DNA from: Schistocerca nitens
Lineage: Eukaryota > Arthropoda > Insecta > Orthoptera > Acrididae
Assembly (NCBI RefSeq): GCF_023898315.1
Contig: NC_064614.1
Location: forward strand, 703,252,720 to 703,316,719
Direction of reading: 5' to 3'
Length of the DNA stretch: 64,000 nucleotides
Part shown: positions 34,999-46,943 of the stretch, piece after piece
Layout of the letters: each line of letters opens with the position of its first letter
How positions within the stretch are numbered: the stretch's first letter is position 1
The notes under the pieces: model-generated
What the model saw: only the letters and a program-made list of their open reading frames with translations
What the model was told of the DNA's origin: nothing
Database searches by the model: none
Translations under genes and position numbers: made by a program

Positions 34999-35261
34999 TT
35001 AGTCCACAGTTTTTCCATCACTTTTCCTAAATTTATAGGCTGCTGCCTCCAATTTTCCCTCTTTGAAACTTACATTATTCTTTTCAGTAATACGACTGGC
35101 AACTTTTATCCCTTTATTTTTACTTTCCATCAAGACAAGCCCATACTTGAAACTCTGTTTTTTTTTTTTTTTTTTTTTTTGTCTTTAGTAGCAGATTTCC
35201 ACCACTTCTCTTTGTAATCGTCTATAAATTTCAACATGCTATCTTTGGACTCAACTGACAT
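34999..35261 (-). pseudogene. Possible processed retrocopy of a small lysine-rich protein, unknown
   Basis: On the minus strand an ATG at 35261 opens MSVESKDSMLKFIDDYKEKWW, then a run of 23 A (T23 at 35158-35180) coding for lysines. In another frame it continues QSFKYGLVLMESKNKG, ASRITEKNN, and KFRKSDGKTVD to a TAA at 34999. The A-run is one base off a multiple that would keep one frame of about 87 codons. About 115 bp further downstream a poly(A)-like run ends the unit. I do not recognise the protein. Alternatives are a genuine small gene with a sequencing error in the homopolymer, or chance. Confidence 0.35.
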
Positions 35262-35300
35262 TGTTATACGCAAATCACCTTAAAGCATAAACAGACGACA

Positions 35301-37300
35301 GTACACAATCAAACTCACATGGACACCAGCCACCTGTCATCAGATAAATAGCACATGATATTCTCACAAAAAAAAGAGGCAGCAATGCACTATGAAGCAC
35401 GCCCTCCTATTCAAACAAATTATGCATGCACAACTATACTTGTGTACTTGAGTTGTTGCAAATGTAAATGCATGCTCTAAGTTCTACAGAAGAAAGACAT
35501 TATGCGGATGTATCTCTACTTCTTCTTTACAATGTTAAAAACGAAGATCAGAAACAGAATTGTGTAAAATGAATAACATGAGGCTACCCAACCACTATAA
35601 TACTTAACCTTTTCCACCATAATGGCAAGTGGTATTCGACATTGCAAATTTTGTTTCACACTCCAATCACGAGCCTCATTCGAGACAATTTTTTGTAGTG
35701 CTCACAAGCTCAATTCTTGAACTTACTGAACTAGGCATCAATTCTGCACAAACTACCATCCTGGGAAGCTTGTGTTAACCTGGTGCTGAACTGTAGCACT
35801 TGTATTGAGGGAAAGGTTCCAATTACAGTGAAACCCCTATTTTATATTTTTATGTGGTCTAGACACTAAAAAAGACAAAACTGAGGAGAATGCAGAACCA
35901 AGGAAAATGTTAAAACCCCCCTAAATATGAGCAAAAACACATGTAATTGGCATAAATGATTAAAAATTGCACTCCTCTCCAAATCTGTGTAAGTGAAGGA
36001 AATTAAATGTACAATACAATATTTATACAGTAATTTGCGGTAATGAATTTCATATGTTTTTTAAAAAATCGCAGCTGTATAATAGCAAGTAAAAACTCAT
36101 AAAAATAATTGAAATTGATATCTGGGTACAAGGTAATCGAGCTGTTTTCTGACATGCTATAAACACAAATTATACTTTCAAAATGTGTGTTTTTGAGAAA
36201 TCATCCTTTTTGCTCACCCAGAAAAAAAGCAAATATTGATGAACATGTTGAATTAAACCGAAAACATCATGGCAGCTATAAGCATAAATAAGGATATCCG
36301 CTTAACGACACATTTTCTCACCATTGTCTTTATTGTTTAATGCTTTTCTTATGAGCTACACTTCACATACTCATCACTGTTAAAGTGTTATTTTAGGCTT
36401 GATGATAGAAGCAGGGAAATGAAAAAATAAGTTTACTTCCCCAACTGACATTACAAGCTTATTACGAGCCAGCTCAGTAAATTTCTATACATTGTGCAAA
36501 ATGTAAAATTGGAAGAAAATTCAGGTGCTACAATTTCACTTCATGCCCTCTATCACAGCTTCCAATCTTTATGATCTATGATGCATGGTGTGTGCAGTGC
36601 AAAGTATATACACAAGTAGCATATGTAGTCGTTGCAACTGTATCATGTCAGATTTGAACATGAAAGTCTTTAAAATGTGCTATCACAAAACTCTTGTTCT
36701 ATTCCCGTGTGAAATTGCTGTTATAGCACATCATTTGCATGAAAAGGTTATTTTCAGCACTTCACAAAATGCTTTCACCCATACTTTGCACTGGTGGGCT
36801 GCTCCCCTCTCCACCAATATATTAGGGGAGCTCATTTTATGTGTGTTAGTGTGCTGTGGTGACAGCGCTGGCTATTTGGTGACTTCAGTCACCAGCCAAT
36901 AAGCGTTCAGTAGTCGGAAATGAGCGATGTTTCTTTTAGAGGAATGTCTTAGTGAAAATAAGAGTGACAATGATTTTGATGATGGTGATTCATTTGTAAG
37001 CAATTTGAGTGAAATGGCACTGTAAACAACCCACCTGGAAGAATTAAAAAAAAAAAAAAAAGAAGAAGTTACACAAAGTTTTACATGTAATGCTTGTGTA
37101 AATATATTTGAATGGAAGTGCACTTTTTGTTTTAATGTATACCTTAATTGTTGGTCAGTGGCCTCACTGTTTCCACAAAGAAATTCACGCATTTTCTTTG
37201 GCGTGTTTGCTACCCAGGCAGTGGCAATTTAAATGTGAGGGCATGGAGATGTCCTGAGTCTGCATTAAAGAGTGCAAAGCGTTAATGTGGCATGAATCAT
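35301..37300. other. AT-rich stretch, no gene recognised
   Basis: Open frames at 36585-36902 and 36872-37192 carry no known domain. A T-rich A16 run sits near 37046. Part of 37300 downwards may belong to the 3' UTR of the kinase gene, but no polyadenylation signal could be tied to it. Confidence 0.3.
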
Positions 37301-38306
37301 ATAAAAAATGGAAAAGTTTTTAAATAACAATAAATTATATTTCAACAATAAAAGATTTATACAAAATTTTACATAAAAATATAAACAAAACCATTCATAT
37401 TCCATATAATATTTACAAATATATTGGGTTACACTCTAACGCATACTTTGATGCTGAATACATCTCCCATAAACAATCAATAAATAGGACAAAGTTTAAC
37501 AGACATTTACAACGTATACATTCGAAGTCTCAAAATTTTAAAAAAAGAGGCTTTGAATAAAAACAATGGAGAAATTATGTGGGAGGTTGTACAAGATATT
37601 TATAACACACTAAGTAAGAACACTATTACTGTACAATAAAAATATGAACCTGCATCATTACATGAAAGCAACAATATTTCGAAATATGGTATCACCACAA
37701 TATATATATTTTAAATACCCTAACTCCCATAAAAATAATGTGGCATTCACTGAATAACAGTCACACAGATAAAATAAATACTGCTTAACATTTGTAGTAA
37801 CTTCCATCAACAACTGGTGTTTCTATTCTCAAAATGAGAAGTTAAGGAGTTCAATTATGCGAACAATGGATTCCACTGACATTGTACAGTATTATAAGGT
37901 ATACAAAACTACAATCATATTGCAGAAAATGCTTTTGTTATGTGCTCTGGACACTGTTACAGAAATGAGAATAAACTGCAATGATAACTATAAACAAGAC
38001 AGTTATTATTGTATTGGTAATATAGTTCTACAAAACCCCAATTTTTAACTATCGAATGTACATTAGCACTGAAAAAATATAGTGCGTGGTTCATTTTGTA
38101 TGTGCAATAATTATACAAAGCTGCAATACTCTGGCAGTAAAGGAGAATAACAAGTTTCTCCACATCACTCGGGCAATTATAATATCAGGTATTTACATAT
38201 ATTTTATATAACTTAAGACTAAGTTTCTGGAATATTTTAGGGGGAGTATAGTCTCCATACATCACAGGAATGCTTGTGCTTCTTTTAGCCTAGCAGAAAA
38301 CAATGC

Positions 38307-38360
38307 TCAGCTGATCTTGTTGTCAAATTGCAGAAGGCAGCCAACAGCACCAAAATAACC
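38307..38360 (-). CDS. fbl: Pantothenate kinase last coding exon
   Basis: Acceptor TTTTTTAG ends at 38361. The coding part is [17 protein letters not shown] and TGA (38309-38307). The preceding intron of about 5.7 kb contains a LINE, a mariner and a Tc1 copy. The 3' UTR extends left into AT-rich sequence; its end was not determined. Confidence 0.9.
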   Translation of the reverse strand, partial: GYFGAVGCLLQFDNKIS

Positions 38361-41300
38361 CTAAAAAAGACAAAAAGGTAATAAAATAATTACATACAAA
38401 GTTATACAGTGCAACTTTTTTTGTTCACAACACAAATGAGCATTAGGCAATGTTGGACTGAAACAGAGAAAAGGAATATGACTGAAAATGAACTGGTAGC
38501 TTCAAAAGATGAAATAGTGGAGGCAGCAAAGGATTAACAGGTAGCACGACAGTATAGCAGAAATGGTTGAATAGGTCACAAGAATTTAAATGATGAAGCG
38601 AGAAAATATAAAAATGCAGAAAATGACATAGGTGAAAGAGACTGCAGGTATCTAAAAAAATGAGATTGACAGAAAGTGCAAATTGGCTAAGAAGGAACGA
38701 CTAGGGGGCAAATGCAAGGTCACAGAAGCATGCATAACTACGGGAAAGATAGACAGTGCCTATAGAAAGATTAAAGGGACCTTTTGAGAAAAGATAAGCA
38801 ACTGTATGAGTATCAAGAGCTCTGATGGCAAGCCAGTACTAAGAAATGAAGGGAAATCTGAAAGGTGGAAGGGGTATGTAGAGGGTCTACATATGGAGAA
38901 CAAACTTGAGAAACTTGAAAGAGACGACACAGAAAGTGAAGATGAAACAAGAGGCACGATACTGACAGAAGAATTTGACAGAACACTAAAGACATAGGTG
39001 GGAAGAATGCCCATGGAGTAGACAGCATTCCCGCAGAATTATCAAGATCCTTGAGAGAGACAGTTATGACAAGATTATTCCATCTAGTGTGCAAGATATG
39101 TGGCACAGGTAAAATACCCTCAGACTTTAGAAAGAATGTAATAATTCAAACTCCAAAAAAGGTAAGTGCTGACAAGTGTAAGCCTACCAAACCATTTGTT
39201 TAATAAGTCATAGTTACAAAATGTTGACAAGAATTATTTAGAGAAAAATTGGGAGATTGGTAGATCAAGACCCTGGGAAAGATCAGTTTGGGTTCCGAAG
39301 AAATGTACAAATATTTGATATTTGAGGCAATAATGATCCTGCGATTTATCTTAAAGACAGGTTGAAGAAAGGTGAACCCACATTTATAGAATTTGTACAT
39401 TTAGAAAAAAACCTTTTGGCTATATTGACTGGTCTACACTCTTTGAAATTTTGAAGGTGGCAGGAAAAAAATTTGGGGAGCAAAAAGTTATTTACAACTT
39501 GTACAAAAGCCAGACAGCAGTTGTGTGTCGAAGGACTTGAAAGGTAAGGAGTGACTGAGAAAGGAGTGAGGAATGAAAAATACACTGCCCAGGAGGGGGG
39601 GGGGGGGCAAGGGAGGGGAGGGGGGGGGACGCCACACCCTCAAGACTGTTCAGTGGCACCAGGCATAATATGTACATACTGAGGGGTTGCAAAAGGTGTA
39701 CAATTTTGTTTCCGCCGTTTGCCGATATGTGGTGACAACAGTACGTAGTGGTCGAAAGAAACAGATCGCAGACGTCAGGCAGTTAGCTTGGACCTCAGTC
39801 AACATAACCTCATTCAGACATTAGTCGATTTGTGTCTGTGTCATAAAGTTGTTCTTGATTGAAAATGTCAGTTTACGAGCCTAATTCTCGTCATTTGCGG
39901 GAGGTGTCACTTTTTTGTTTCAATATGAAGAAAACAGCAGCTGAGCCTCATTGAATGCTCTCAAGTATGTATGGTAAGGATGCTATTAGTGAAAGAACAT
40001 TTCGTGAGTGGTTTCAATGCTTCAAGAACGGTGATTTTAACATCGTAGACTGGCATAGTGATGGAAGAGAGAATGTTTTCGAAGATGCAGAATTGGAGAC
40101 ATTGCCGAGTGAAGAGTCACGTCTAACTCAAGAAGAATTGGCACAATTAGTGGGAGTGACACAGCAAGCCATTTCAAAATGTCTCAAGACTACGAGCATG
40201 ATTCAGAAAGAAGGAACTTGGGTCCCATGTGAGCTGAAATCAAGAGATGTTGAATGGCGTTTGTGTGTTTGTGAACAGTTGCTTCAGAGGCAAAATGGAA
40301 GGGCTTTCTGCACCGCACTGTGACCAGGGACGAAAAATGGATTCATTACAATAACCCTAAATGCAAAAAATTATGAGGATATCCCGGCCATGCTTCCACG
40401 TCGATGGCCAAACCGAATATTCACGGCTCCAAGATCATGCTCTGCATTTGGTGGGACCAGATCAGTGCCGTGTACTATGAGGTGTTAAAACAAGTGAAAC
40501 AATCACAGGTGGTCATTATCGAACACAATTAATGCATTTGAGCAGAGCATTAAAAGACAAATGGCCGCAATACAGCAAGAGGCACAATAAAGTGATTTTG
40601 CAGCACGACAACGCTCAACCCCACGTTGCAAAAGAGGTCAAAATGTACTTGGAAATATTAAAATAAGAAGTCCTACCCCACCCGCCGTATTCTCCACACA
40701 TTGCTCCCTCTGACTATTACCTGTTTAGATCAATGGCGCATGGTCTGGCTGACCAACGCTTCCAATCTCATGAAGAAGCCACAAATTGGATCAATTCATG
40801 GATCACTTCATAAGATGAACAATTTTTTTGACACGGGATTTGTACACTGCCCGAAAGATTGGGAGAAAGTACTGGCCAGCGATGGAAAATACTTTGAATG
40901 ATACATGTGTAACCAATTTGTTTCATTAAAGCATCAAATGTTGGGGAAAAAATGGCGGAAGCAAAGTTGTACACCTCATAGTATTAGGGATTTATTTGTC
41001 ACAGCCATCTGTGCACCCTCTATTTTGACTCTGCAGGCAGTAACTGTGGCGAGTTTAGAGGTGAACATGTGCTGAGTTTAGAGGTGAACAATGTTGCAAC
41101 ATTTGTTCGAGGGTACAACCATGCTGCAGAAAAGAGTACATACTCCTACTAAACAGCTTCAGCCATTTGAACAGGGTTGCATTGTAGGCCTATGGGAAGC
41201 TGGAACGTCATATCAACAGATTGCTGAACATGCTGGGCACAATGTGTCAGTGGTGTGTCACTGTAAATCCCCTAAAGCTCTGGATGTCAGCATATCAAGA

Positions 41301-44300
41301 CCATCACACTGTGTGCGCGGTGATGGCTTACTGATCATTCAGAGACAAAATCCAGGGACATGTTACACCTGCTGTGCCATCAGGGACCACTGGATACCGC
41401 CTGCTTAAAGCAGGATTAATATCACATCTTCCACCTGCTGTGCCATCAGGGACCACTGGATACCGCCTGCTTAAAGCAGGATTAATATCAAATCTTCCTC
41501 TGGCCAGGATTCCACTAATACCACAACACCACCAAGCATGGCTGCTCTGGTGTTGTTAAAGAGTCTGCAGAGTGTAAGAGTACTTTTTTGTCTTCAGTGA
41601 TGAGAGTAGATTTTGTCTGTATATGTGTTACGGACACAAACATTGTAGTATACACCTGGTGAGCTGCCTATTCCAGAGTGCATTTGTACACGACACCAAA
41701 GCGCCATCCCAGTTCTTCATGGTGTGGAGAGGGAGGGGTATCAGTTATAACTCGCAGTTACATTTGTGTTTCTACAGGGTTAAGTAACCAGTGCCTGCTA
41801 CACTGACCAGGCTGTTATTCCCCTGCTATTGCCATTTCTTCAACAGGAAGGTGATGTACTTTTTACAGCACATTCATATATTGCTGCTGTGATACAACAT
41901 GCTCTTTGTGATATACAGTAACTGCCCTGACCAACAAGATCACCAGATCGTTTGCCAATAGAACATGTATGGGACAAGATAAAGCGGAAACTTAATTGTT
42001 CTCCAGGGTGTGTAAGAACCATTGCTAAATTGCAACAAAAGGCTGAGATGCTTAGGACAATCTATCAGAAGATATTCTTTAGCACTTTTATGATCATTTG
42101 CATGTGAGGATACATACCTGTGTTGCTGCCAGCGAACAGTACACAGTGAATCAATGCGACTGGGCACCCTTTACTGTGACATGTGCTTCATTTGGTATTA
42201 ATTTGTTATCATATACTCTCAGAATGATGCACTATTTATCATCTCAATTGTCAATAAAATGACCTTGTTCTTGAGAGTGCTGCATTTTTTTGTTGTTTGC
42301 TGATTACACTGTAATTCTGTCAGAGATGGCTAAGAACTCCAAAGAGCAGTTGAATGGGGGATACGGTCTCGACAAGAGATAAGATGAACATCGACAACAG
42401 TAAAATAGGGATAATGGAATACAATTAAAGTAAATCAGGCAATTGAGAGGGAATTGGATTAGGAAATGAGACACTGCAAGTAGTAGATGAGTTTTCTTAT
42501 TTGGACAGCAATGTAACTAATGATGGCCAAAGCAGGGAAGGTAAAATGAAAACTGGCAACAGCAAGAAATACATTTCTGAAACAAGAGGAATTTGTTAAT
42601 GTCTACTATAAACTTAAATGTTTTGCAGTCTCTTCCAAATGTATTTTCTGGAGTGCAGCCTTGTATGGCAATGAAATTTTGCACTAGCATGGAGAGCTAC
42701 ATCAAACCAATATTAAAATTGATGATCAGAACAACAAAAAAATACAACATAATATTACGTCATTTCTTAATTACTACCATTTAATTAAAATCACATAAAG
42801 TACACTAAAGAAAACAAAAAATATAATGATTTCATCAATCCTCAGGACTTGTGTACCAGCTGCTTTCACTTTACACTTCCCCTATTTACACAATGTGATA
42901 TTTCTTTTCTTTTCTTTTTTTTCCCCCACCAGTCTTCTGACTGCTTTTTACGTGGCCCATCATGATTTCTTCTCTTATACCAACATTTTCATCCAAGAGT
43001 AGCCTTAAACCAATGCCCTCAATTATTTGTTGGAATAATGCTCTCAGTGAATTTTTCACAGTATCTCACTCTTTTCCCTACTTTTCTATTCCGAATGAAA
43101 CCTACTTCCATCGTCCCATTTTCTGCTGCTGTTGATATTATCCTATATTCATCTGATCAGAAATCCTTATCTTTTTTCCATTTCCCTTCACTGAACCCTC
43201 TATATCTAGACTGAGCCTTTGCATTTTCCCAACTACAACCAGACTTCTGACATTCCTCACTACAACTCTTTCACTGGTTATTCCATCTTTTTCACATGGT
43301 TACCCTCCCCCAACTCACTCCCATTTGCCATTTGGATTGGTCACCATGACACTTTTGCAGTTACCGGCCACTTCCTCATGATGTTGATCACTGCTGATTC
43401 TTTCACCTTTCAGGGGCAGTTTCCCATCTCAAGGGCAAGAGGGTGCCCTGAATCTCTGTCCACACCTCCACTCCCCTAAATCAGGCCACTAGAAGAACAA
43501 AGGGGAATCCTCAGACCAGAAGTTTCTGGCTGCATTGCTCAAGCCTTTTGCTCAAAATTTAAGCAGTGGCTGGGATTGAACCTGGGACCCACTAAAACTT
43601 GATTATCACCACAGTGACCATTTGTGGTGTTTTTGTTACATTATTTTAACCTCATACAGACTATTAGGAGAAGGTATGGTGGGAAAGTGGCACCACACAA
43701 AAAACCAGCATATTTCAACAGTGAGATTCAGTCATTCATATTATTGTACTTATATTTAAAGAAGTGTCCTACAGCGAAAATGGCTGACTGAGTAAATCCC
43801 ACAAACAACAATGTCTATGTATAACCATTTTACACAAATACTTTTTCATTGTATATGGCAAATCATCCACTTAAATTAAATAAAGTGTATTCTTTATAAT
43901 TTTTCTAAAGCTAGTCTGCATGCTGTTCAACTTCATTAGTGTCCTATTTCACAAAAAGAATGGTATAATAGAGTCTCAATCAATCAATGAAGGAAATACC
44001 AAACATCTTAATATAATATCTTTCGTAATAGTAAAGAAAAACTAAAACTGAGTAGAAAATGATCAAGGTAAATACTGTAATGAGAATACCTCATGCTCCA
44101 GAAATAGTGCTTTTAGAGTCCCATTTGACCAGTAATCCATAGCATGTGCTAGCAATTTCATAGATATAGGGTTTACCCTCAAGAAATTGCCAACAAAGAC
44201 TACCTGGAAAAAAGAAATTAAAAAATTCAATATATATGATCTCCATCATTAGTTTGTTCTGTCTGATTTACATAATGTACGAGTCCAATATCATTACCTT

Positions 44301-45914
44301 ATCTATCTTCTCATTAACTGCACACATACGAGCAATGGAGCCAATGTTATTTGTTATTGTTACCAGAGTAGCTCGAGCTAGATCCTGTTTTGACACATTA
44401 GCACGCCTCTCTTTGGAGTTCATATGACCGAAACTGTGAAGAAAACATAAATTACATCATTTACATGTAGCTGTATCTTTGGCAGAAAATCCATTGGGTT
44501 TACGCAGATAACAAACATTTACTCTAGAACTAAAATCTAGAATCATATATGTTTTTGTGAGGGAAGAAAGATGTAATTAGTTGACAACTTATGATTCACT
44601 GAGCATATTTCAATAATTTATTCAAATATATTGTATAAAAACCTGAAACACAAAAAATACTACTGGAAAATATCCATGTTTCTTGGTTGTTACTAGAGAT
44701 CAGAAACAGAGGTGAGTATGAGCCTGATGATGTGGCTTACAAATCAGTATATCAAATCTGTAGTGGGGAAGGCAAATGGAAGACTTCGTTTGTCGGGATG
44801 GTTTGGTGTATGTGTGGTGAATTCATTGGAACAAGCATATGCAAGACTTAGTACAGTATGTTCTGAAGTACTATTCCATTGCTTGGATCCCTTATCAAGT
44901 ACACCTGACAGCAGGCAACAACGTCAGATTGTTACTGCTCTTACAAAAGTGTAGCAGAAATGCTTGGACAACTCTAATAAGAATCTTATGAAGGATGTCA
45001 ACATTCTCCCTCTAGAGATGCAGTACTTACACTGCAACAATTCAGTTGCTTCCATCAAATATATCATGTAGGTATCACAAGAATGAGATAGATGTTAGAG
45101 TGCCTGCAGAGTCATTTATTCCTCACTCCAAAGATCAAAGGAAAGAGGGAGATATATGTCAATGTAGAAACTGTGGTTAATCTATTCTCTAGCATATCTT
45201 TTCCCTCGAGATAGTTTATTAATAAAATTTTTTTGAATATTCAGCAACTACAAGGGAAGTACTGGCATATCAAAGATTTGAGTTAGGCCATGAGGCTTAC
45301 TCAGGTAAATCAGTCAGTGAAGCACAGCCCATAAAACACAGACTCATGTTAATCTTTGTACTTTAAACAGCATTAATTTGACTGAATTTACACAAGAGAA
45401 ATTTTAAAAAATGTAAAATAAGGGAATTTAAGATTTACTTTAAAATGCATGATCATTTTTAAAGCAATAAAACAACAGCAATACAGTAACTACAGCTGTG
45501 ACATTAATATCACAGGCAATTACATAGAAACAAAGGGAGAAAAATCATATATTCACATGTGTGACAGTCAGCATTTCCACAAAAGATTGAAAGACAAATA
45601 CCAGCAAGGTCCCCAATGAAACTAAAAAAAATAGTTGTCCAAACATTTTACCCAGCAGATTTTTGTGAACTCATGTGCTATATGAATTTTTTTGAAAAAG
45701 GAAAGAAATTGCTCAATTATGCTTCAGTTGAAATCACCTGCTAGCAACAAGGTCTCCAGGGAGTCCAAACCTGTCATAATCTCCACCATAAATATCTCTC
45801 ACAAGTTTATCCACTTGTGTGTTGTCTCCACCAGTTGCAAGTTCAATGGCTTCCTCAAAAGAATTACAGCCTGTCAGTAAGCAGCAAAGTCCCAGGAATG
45901 TACCACCACCTAAG
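38307..45914 (-). CDS. fbl: Pantothenate kinase (fumble/PANK type), C-terminal four exons
   Basis: Pantothenate kinase phosphorylates vitamin B5, the first and rate-setting step of coenzyme A synthesis. Coding exons on the minus strand are 45914-45738, 44433-44298, 44203-44090 and 38360-38307, with splice phases that fit exactly. Joined they read through motifs conserved in animal PANKs: [74 protein letters not shown], ending NKIS and TGA. About 160 residues are covered, roughly the C-terminal half of the kinase core. The N-terminal part with the first nucleotide-binding motif and the catalytic Glu is not found up to 64000, so an intron of more than 18 kb is implied. Introns 1 and 3 hold TE copies; intron 2 is only 94 bp. 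Intact frame and splice sites argue for a live gene. Confidence 0.93.
38500..39560 (+). pseudogene. LINE reverse transcriptase fragment in the kinase intron (5' part)
   Basis: Shifting frames read [21 protein letters not shown] (about 39000-39055), [29 protein letters not shown] (39080-39160), and later QFGFR/SLGSE-like sequence near 39285. These are the N-terminal RT blocks of an R1/L2/RTE-type LINE. It runs antisense to the kinase gene. A G-rich low-complexity run follows at 39594-39630. Confidence 0.6.
39679..40978 (+). mobile_element. Mariner element (DD34D) in the kinase intron
   Basis: TA at 39677-39678 and 40979-40980. The ends share GGTGTACAAYTTTGYTTCCGCC in inverted orientation; the left end has about 9 extra bases before it. 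1300 bp, full-length type. Confidence 0.82.
39865..40901 (+). pseudogene. Mariner transposase, broken
   Basis: Starts [14 protein letters not shown] and ends SDGKYFE with TGA at 40901. Recognisable parts are the HTH region ([14 protein letters not shown], then [22 protein letters not shown]), [15 protein letters not shown], the first catalytic block (TRDEKW for the usual TGDEKW), QHDNAQPH (second Asp) and [12 protein letters not shown] (third Asp, 34 residues later). An early stop (near 39954), several shifts between 40323 and 40700, and a stop before EVLPHPPYS inactivate it. Confidence 0.82.
41121..42262 (+). pseudogene. Tc1-like transposase in the kinase intron, with a 66-bp duplication
   Basis: Starts [19 protein letters not shown]. 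The HTH region [21 protein letters not shown] is clear. Downstream a 66-bp stretch (41366-41431) is repeated directly at 41432-41497, duplicating 22 codons ([19 protein letters not shown] region). Later remnants cover [15 protein letters not shown] and the C-terminal part up to LSSQLSIK with TGA at 42262. The DDE core between 41560 and 41960 is decayed. Terminal repeats were not resolved. Confidence 0.7.
42310..42765 (+). pseudogene. LINE C-terminal fragment in the kinase intron
   Basis: Fragments correspond to the segment after RT motif [22 protein letters not shown] (about 42485-42545), [26 protein letters not shown]. It probably belongs to the same LINE as 38500-39560, from which mariner and Tc1 insertions separate it. 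Confidence 0.5.
42880..43640 (-). repeat. Probable dispersed repeat with a B-box-like motif
   Basis: Pyrimidine-rich on the plus strand. On the minus strand GGTTCAATCCCAGCC (about 43586-43572) resembles a pol III B-box and is preceded by GTGGTGATAATCAAG. It could be a tRNA-derived SINE or the tail of the neighbouring LINE. Recognised only loosely. Confidence 0.3.
44090..44203 (-). CDS. fbl: Pantothenate kinase exon C
   Basis: Acceptor TTCCAG ends at 44204; donor GTATTC starts at 44089. 38 codons: [19 protein letters not shown], then [19 protein letters not shown]. It is separated from exon B by only 94 bp of intron. Confidence 0.93.
44298..44433 (-). CDS. fbl: Pantothenate kinase exon B
   Basis: Acceptor TTCACAG ends at 44434; donor GTAATG starts at 44297. 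The 136-nt exon completes the split Ser codon and encodes [16 protein letters not shown], then [20 protein letters not shown], a stretch nearly identical across animal PANKs. It ends on a codon boundary. Confidence 0.93.
44700..45215 (+). pseudogene. LINE C-terminal remnant in the kinase intron
   Basis: [16 protein letters not shown] at 44760-44810 corresponds to the [12 protein letters not shown] block near the end of a common insect LINE RT. Then come [32 protein letters not shown] and [18 protein letters not shown]. Stops occur throughout. It is antisense to the kinase gene and lies between exons A and B. Confidence 0.55.
45738..45914 (-). CDS. fbl: Pantothenate kinase exon A
   Basis: Acceptor TTTCAG ends at 45915; donor GTGATT starts at 45737. 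The exon begins with the third base of a Ser codon and encodes the glycine-rich LGGGTFLG turn, the [11 protein letters not shown] helix and [18 protein letters not shown]. It ends with two bases of the next Ser codon. Size 177 nt. Confidence 0.92.
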
Positions 45915-46943
45915 CTGAAACATTTGTATTTCTTTGGTTTTGTCAAAACTATAAACATTTGTTTATTAAAAAACAAAAAAGTTTATAACATGGAAATTGA
46001 AATTCATTCATCCATAAAATAATTCAAAAAACTTTCACATTTTCTAAAATTATCAGTATTGAATGCTCTTTTCTCTGACACTAAAGCAGACAAACGCAAG
46101 AAGAATAATGCATACTCTTGAAAGGGAGATTATAAATGAGACAATGATGACAAGTTATTGTTTGGCATGGATTCATACACGGTGCTGGTTTGTACATGAC
46201 AACGAGGGTTTTCACAGGGTCCTAGCTGTAACCAGTTATCTCATTGGAAGTAGCAGTTCAAGACTCACAAGAAAAAACTTGCAATGACAGAAGTGAAGTT
46301 TAATTGAGTACAGCCCACCATCTAATAAGAGTATAGAAATGTGGCTGTGGGATAAATCCAACTGTAGAATGTTAACATAGAGAAGATAGTTCCTGGGTAA
46401 ACATTAATTAATGTTCACATTGTACCTCTTTAAATGCTCAAAAGCCTGAACAAGTCATAAAGGGAATGTAAAAAGTATACAACAATGAATTGCTTCTAGA
46501 GAATAAACAAAAGGTTAAGAATGCTATAGACACCATGGCTTTTAACTTTTTTCATAAGTCAATCACAAAAAAAACTGAACTTCTATTGTTGTAACAGGCA
46601 TTAACTGCTCTCTATTTTCAGTGCTTTAGTAACTGACACCTAATACACCCACATGTAAGCCACTGAATTAATCATCTTGCATGATTAAATCTGTGCTACA
46701 ATCACTATTTTCATATTGTTTTATTAACACAAAGGTATCAAATGAATTGCAAGAACATAAGAAGAAATATATAAGACCAAAAGAGATTACTGGGGTACGC
46801 AAAAATGAAAACATAGAATATGATATCATAGAGTGTGATATCACAGATTGTCTGTAGTTCATATTTCATTACAAGCAATAAAATACACTGAAAACAACAA
46901 TCTGCAACAGAGAGTGTCTCAGTGGGTAGAGATAAAAAAAAAC
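45915..46943. other. Kinase upstream intron, no recognised element
   Basis: AT-rich, no exon or TE motif found. The preceding kinase exon should end with a donor after an AG from a split Ser codon; I could not find it here. Confidence 0.4.

Noticed and set aside
35820-35850. TACAGTGAAACCCC as a pogo/Tigger-like terminus
   Set aside because: No partner terminus or transposase was found nearby.
36770-37290. Possible piggyBac-derived element (GAGTGCAAAGCGTTAA near 37271, acidic reading frame near 36930)
   Set aside because: The left end lacks a convincing matching TTAA terminus and no transposase core is visible.
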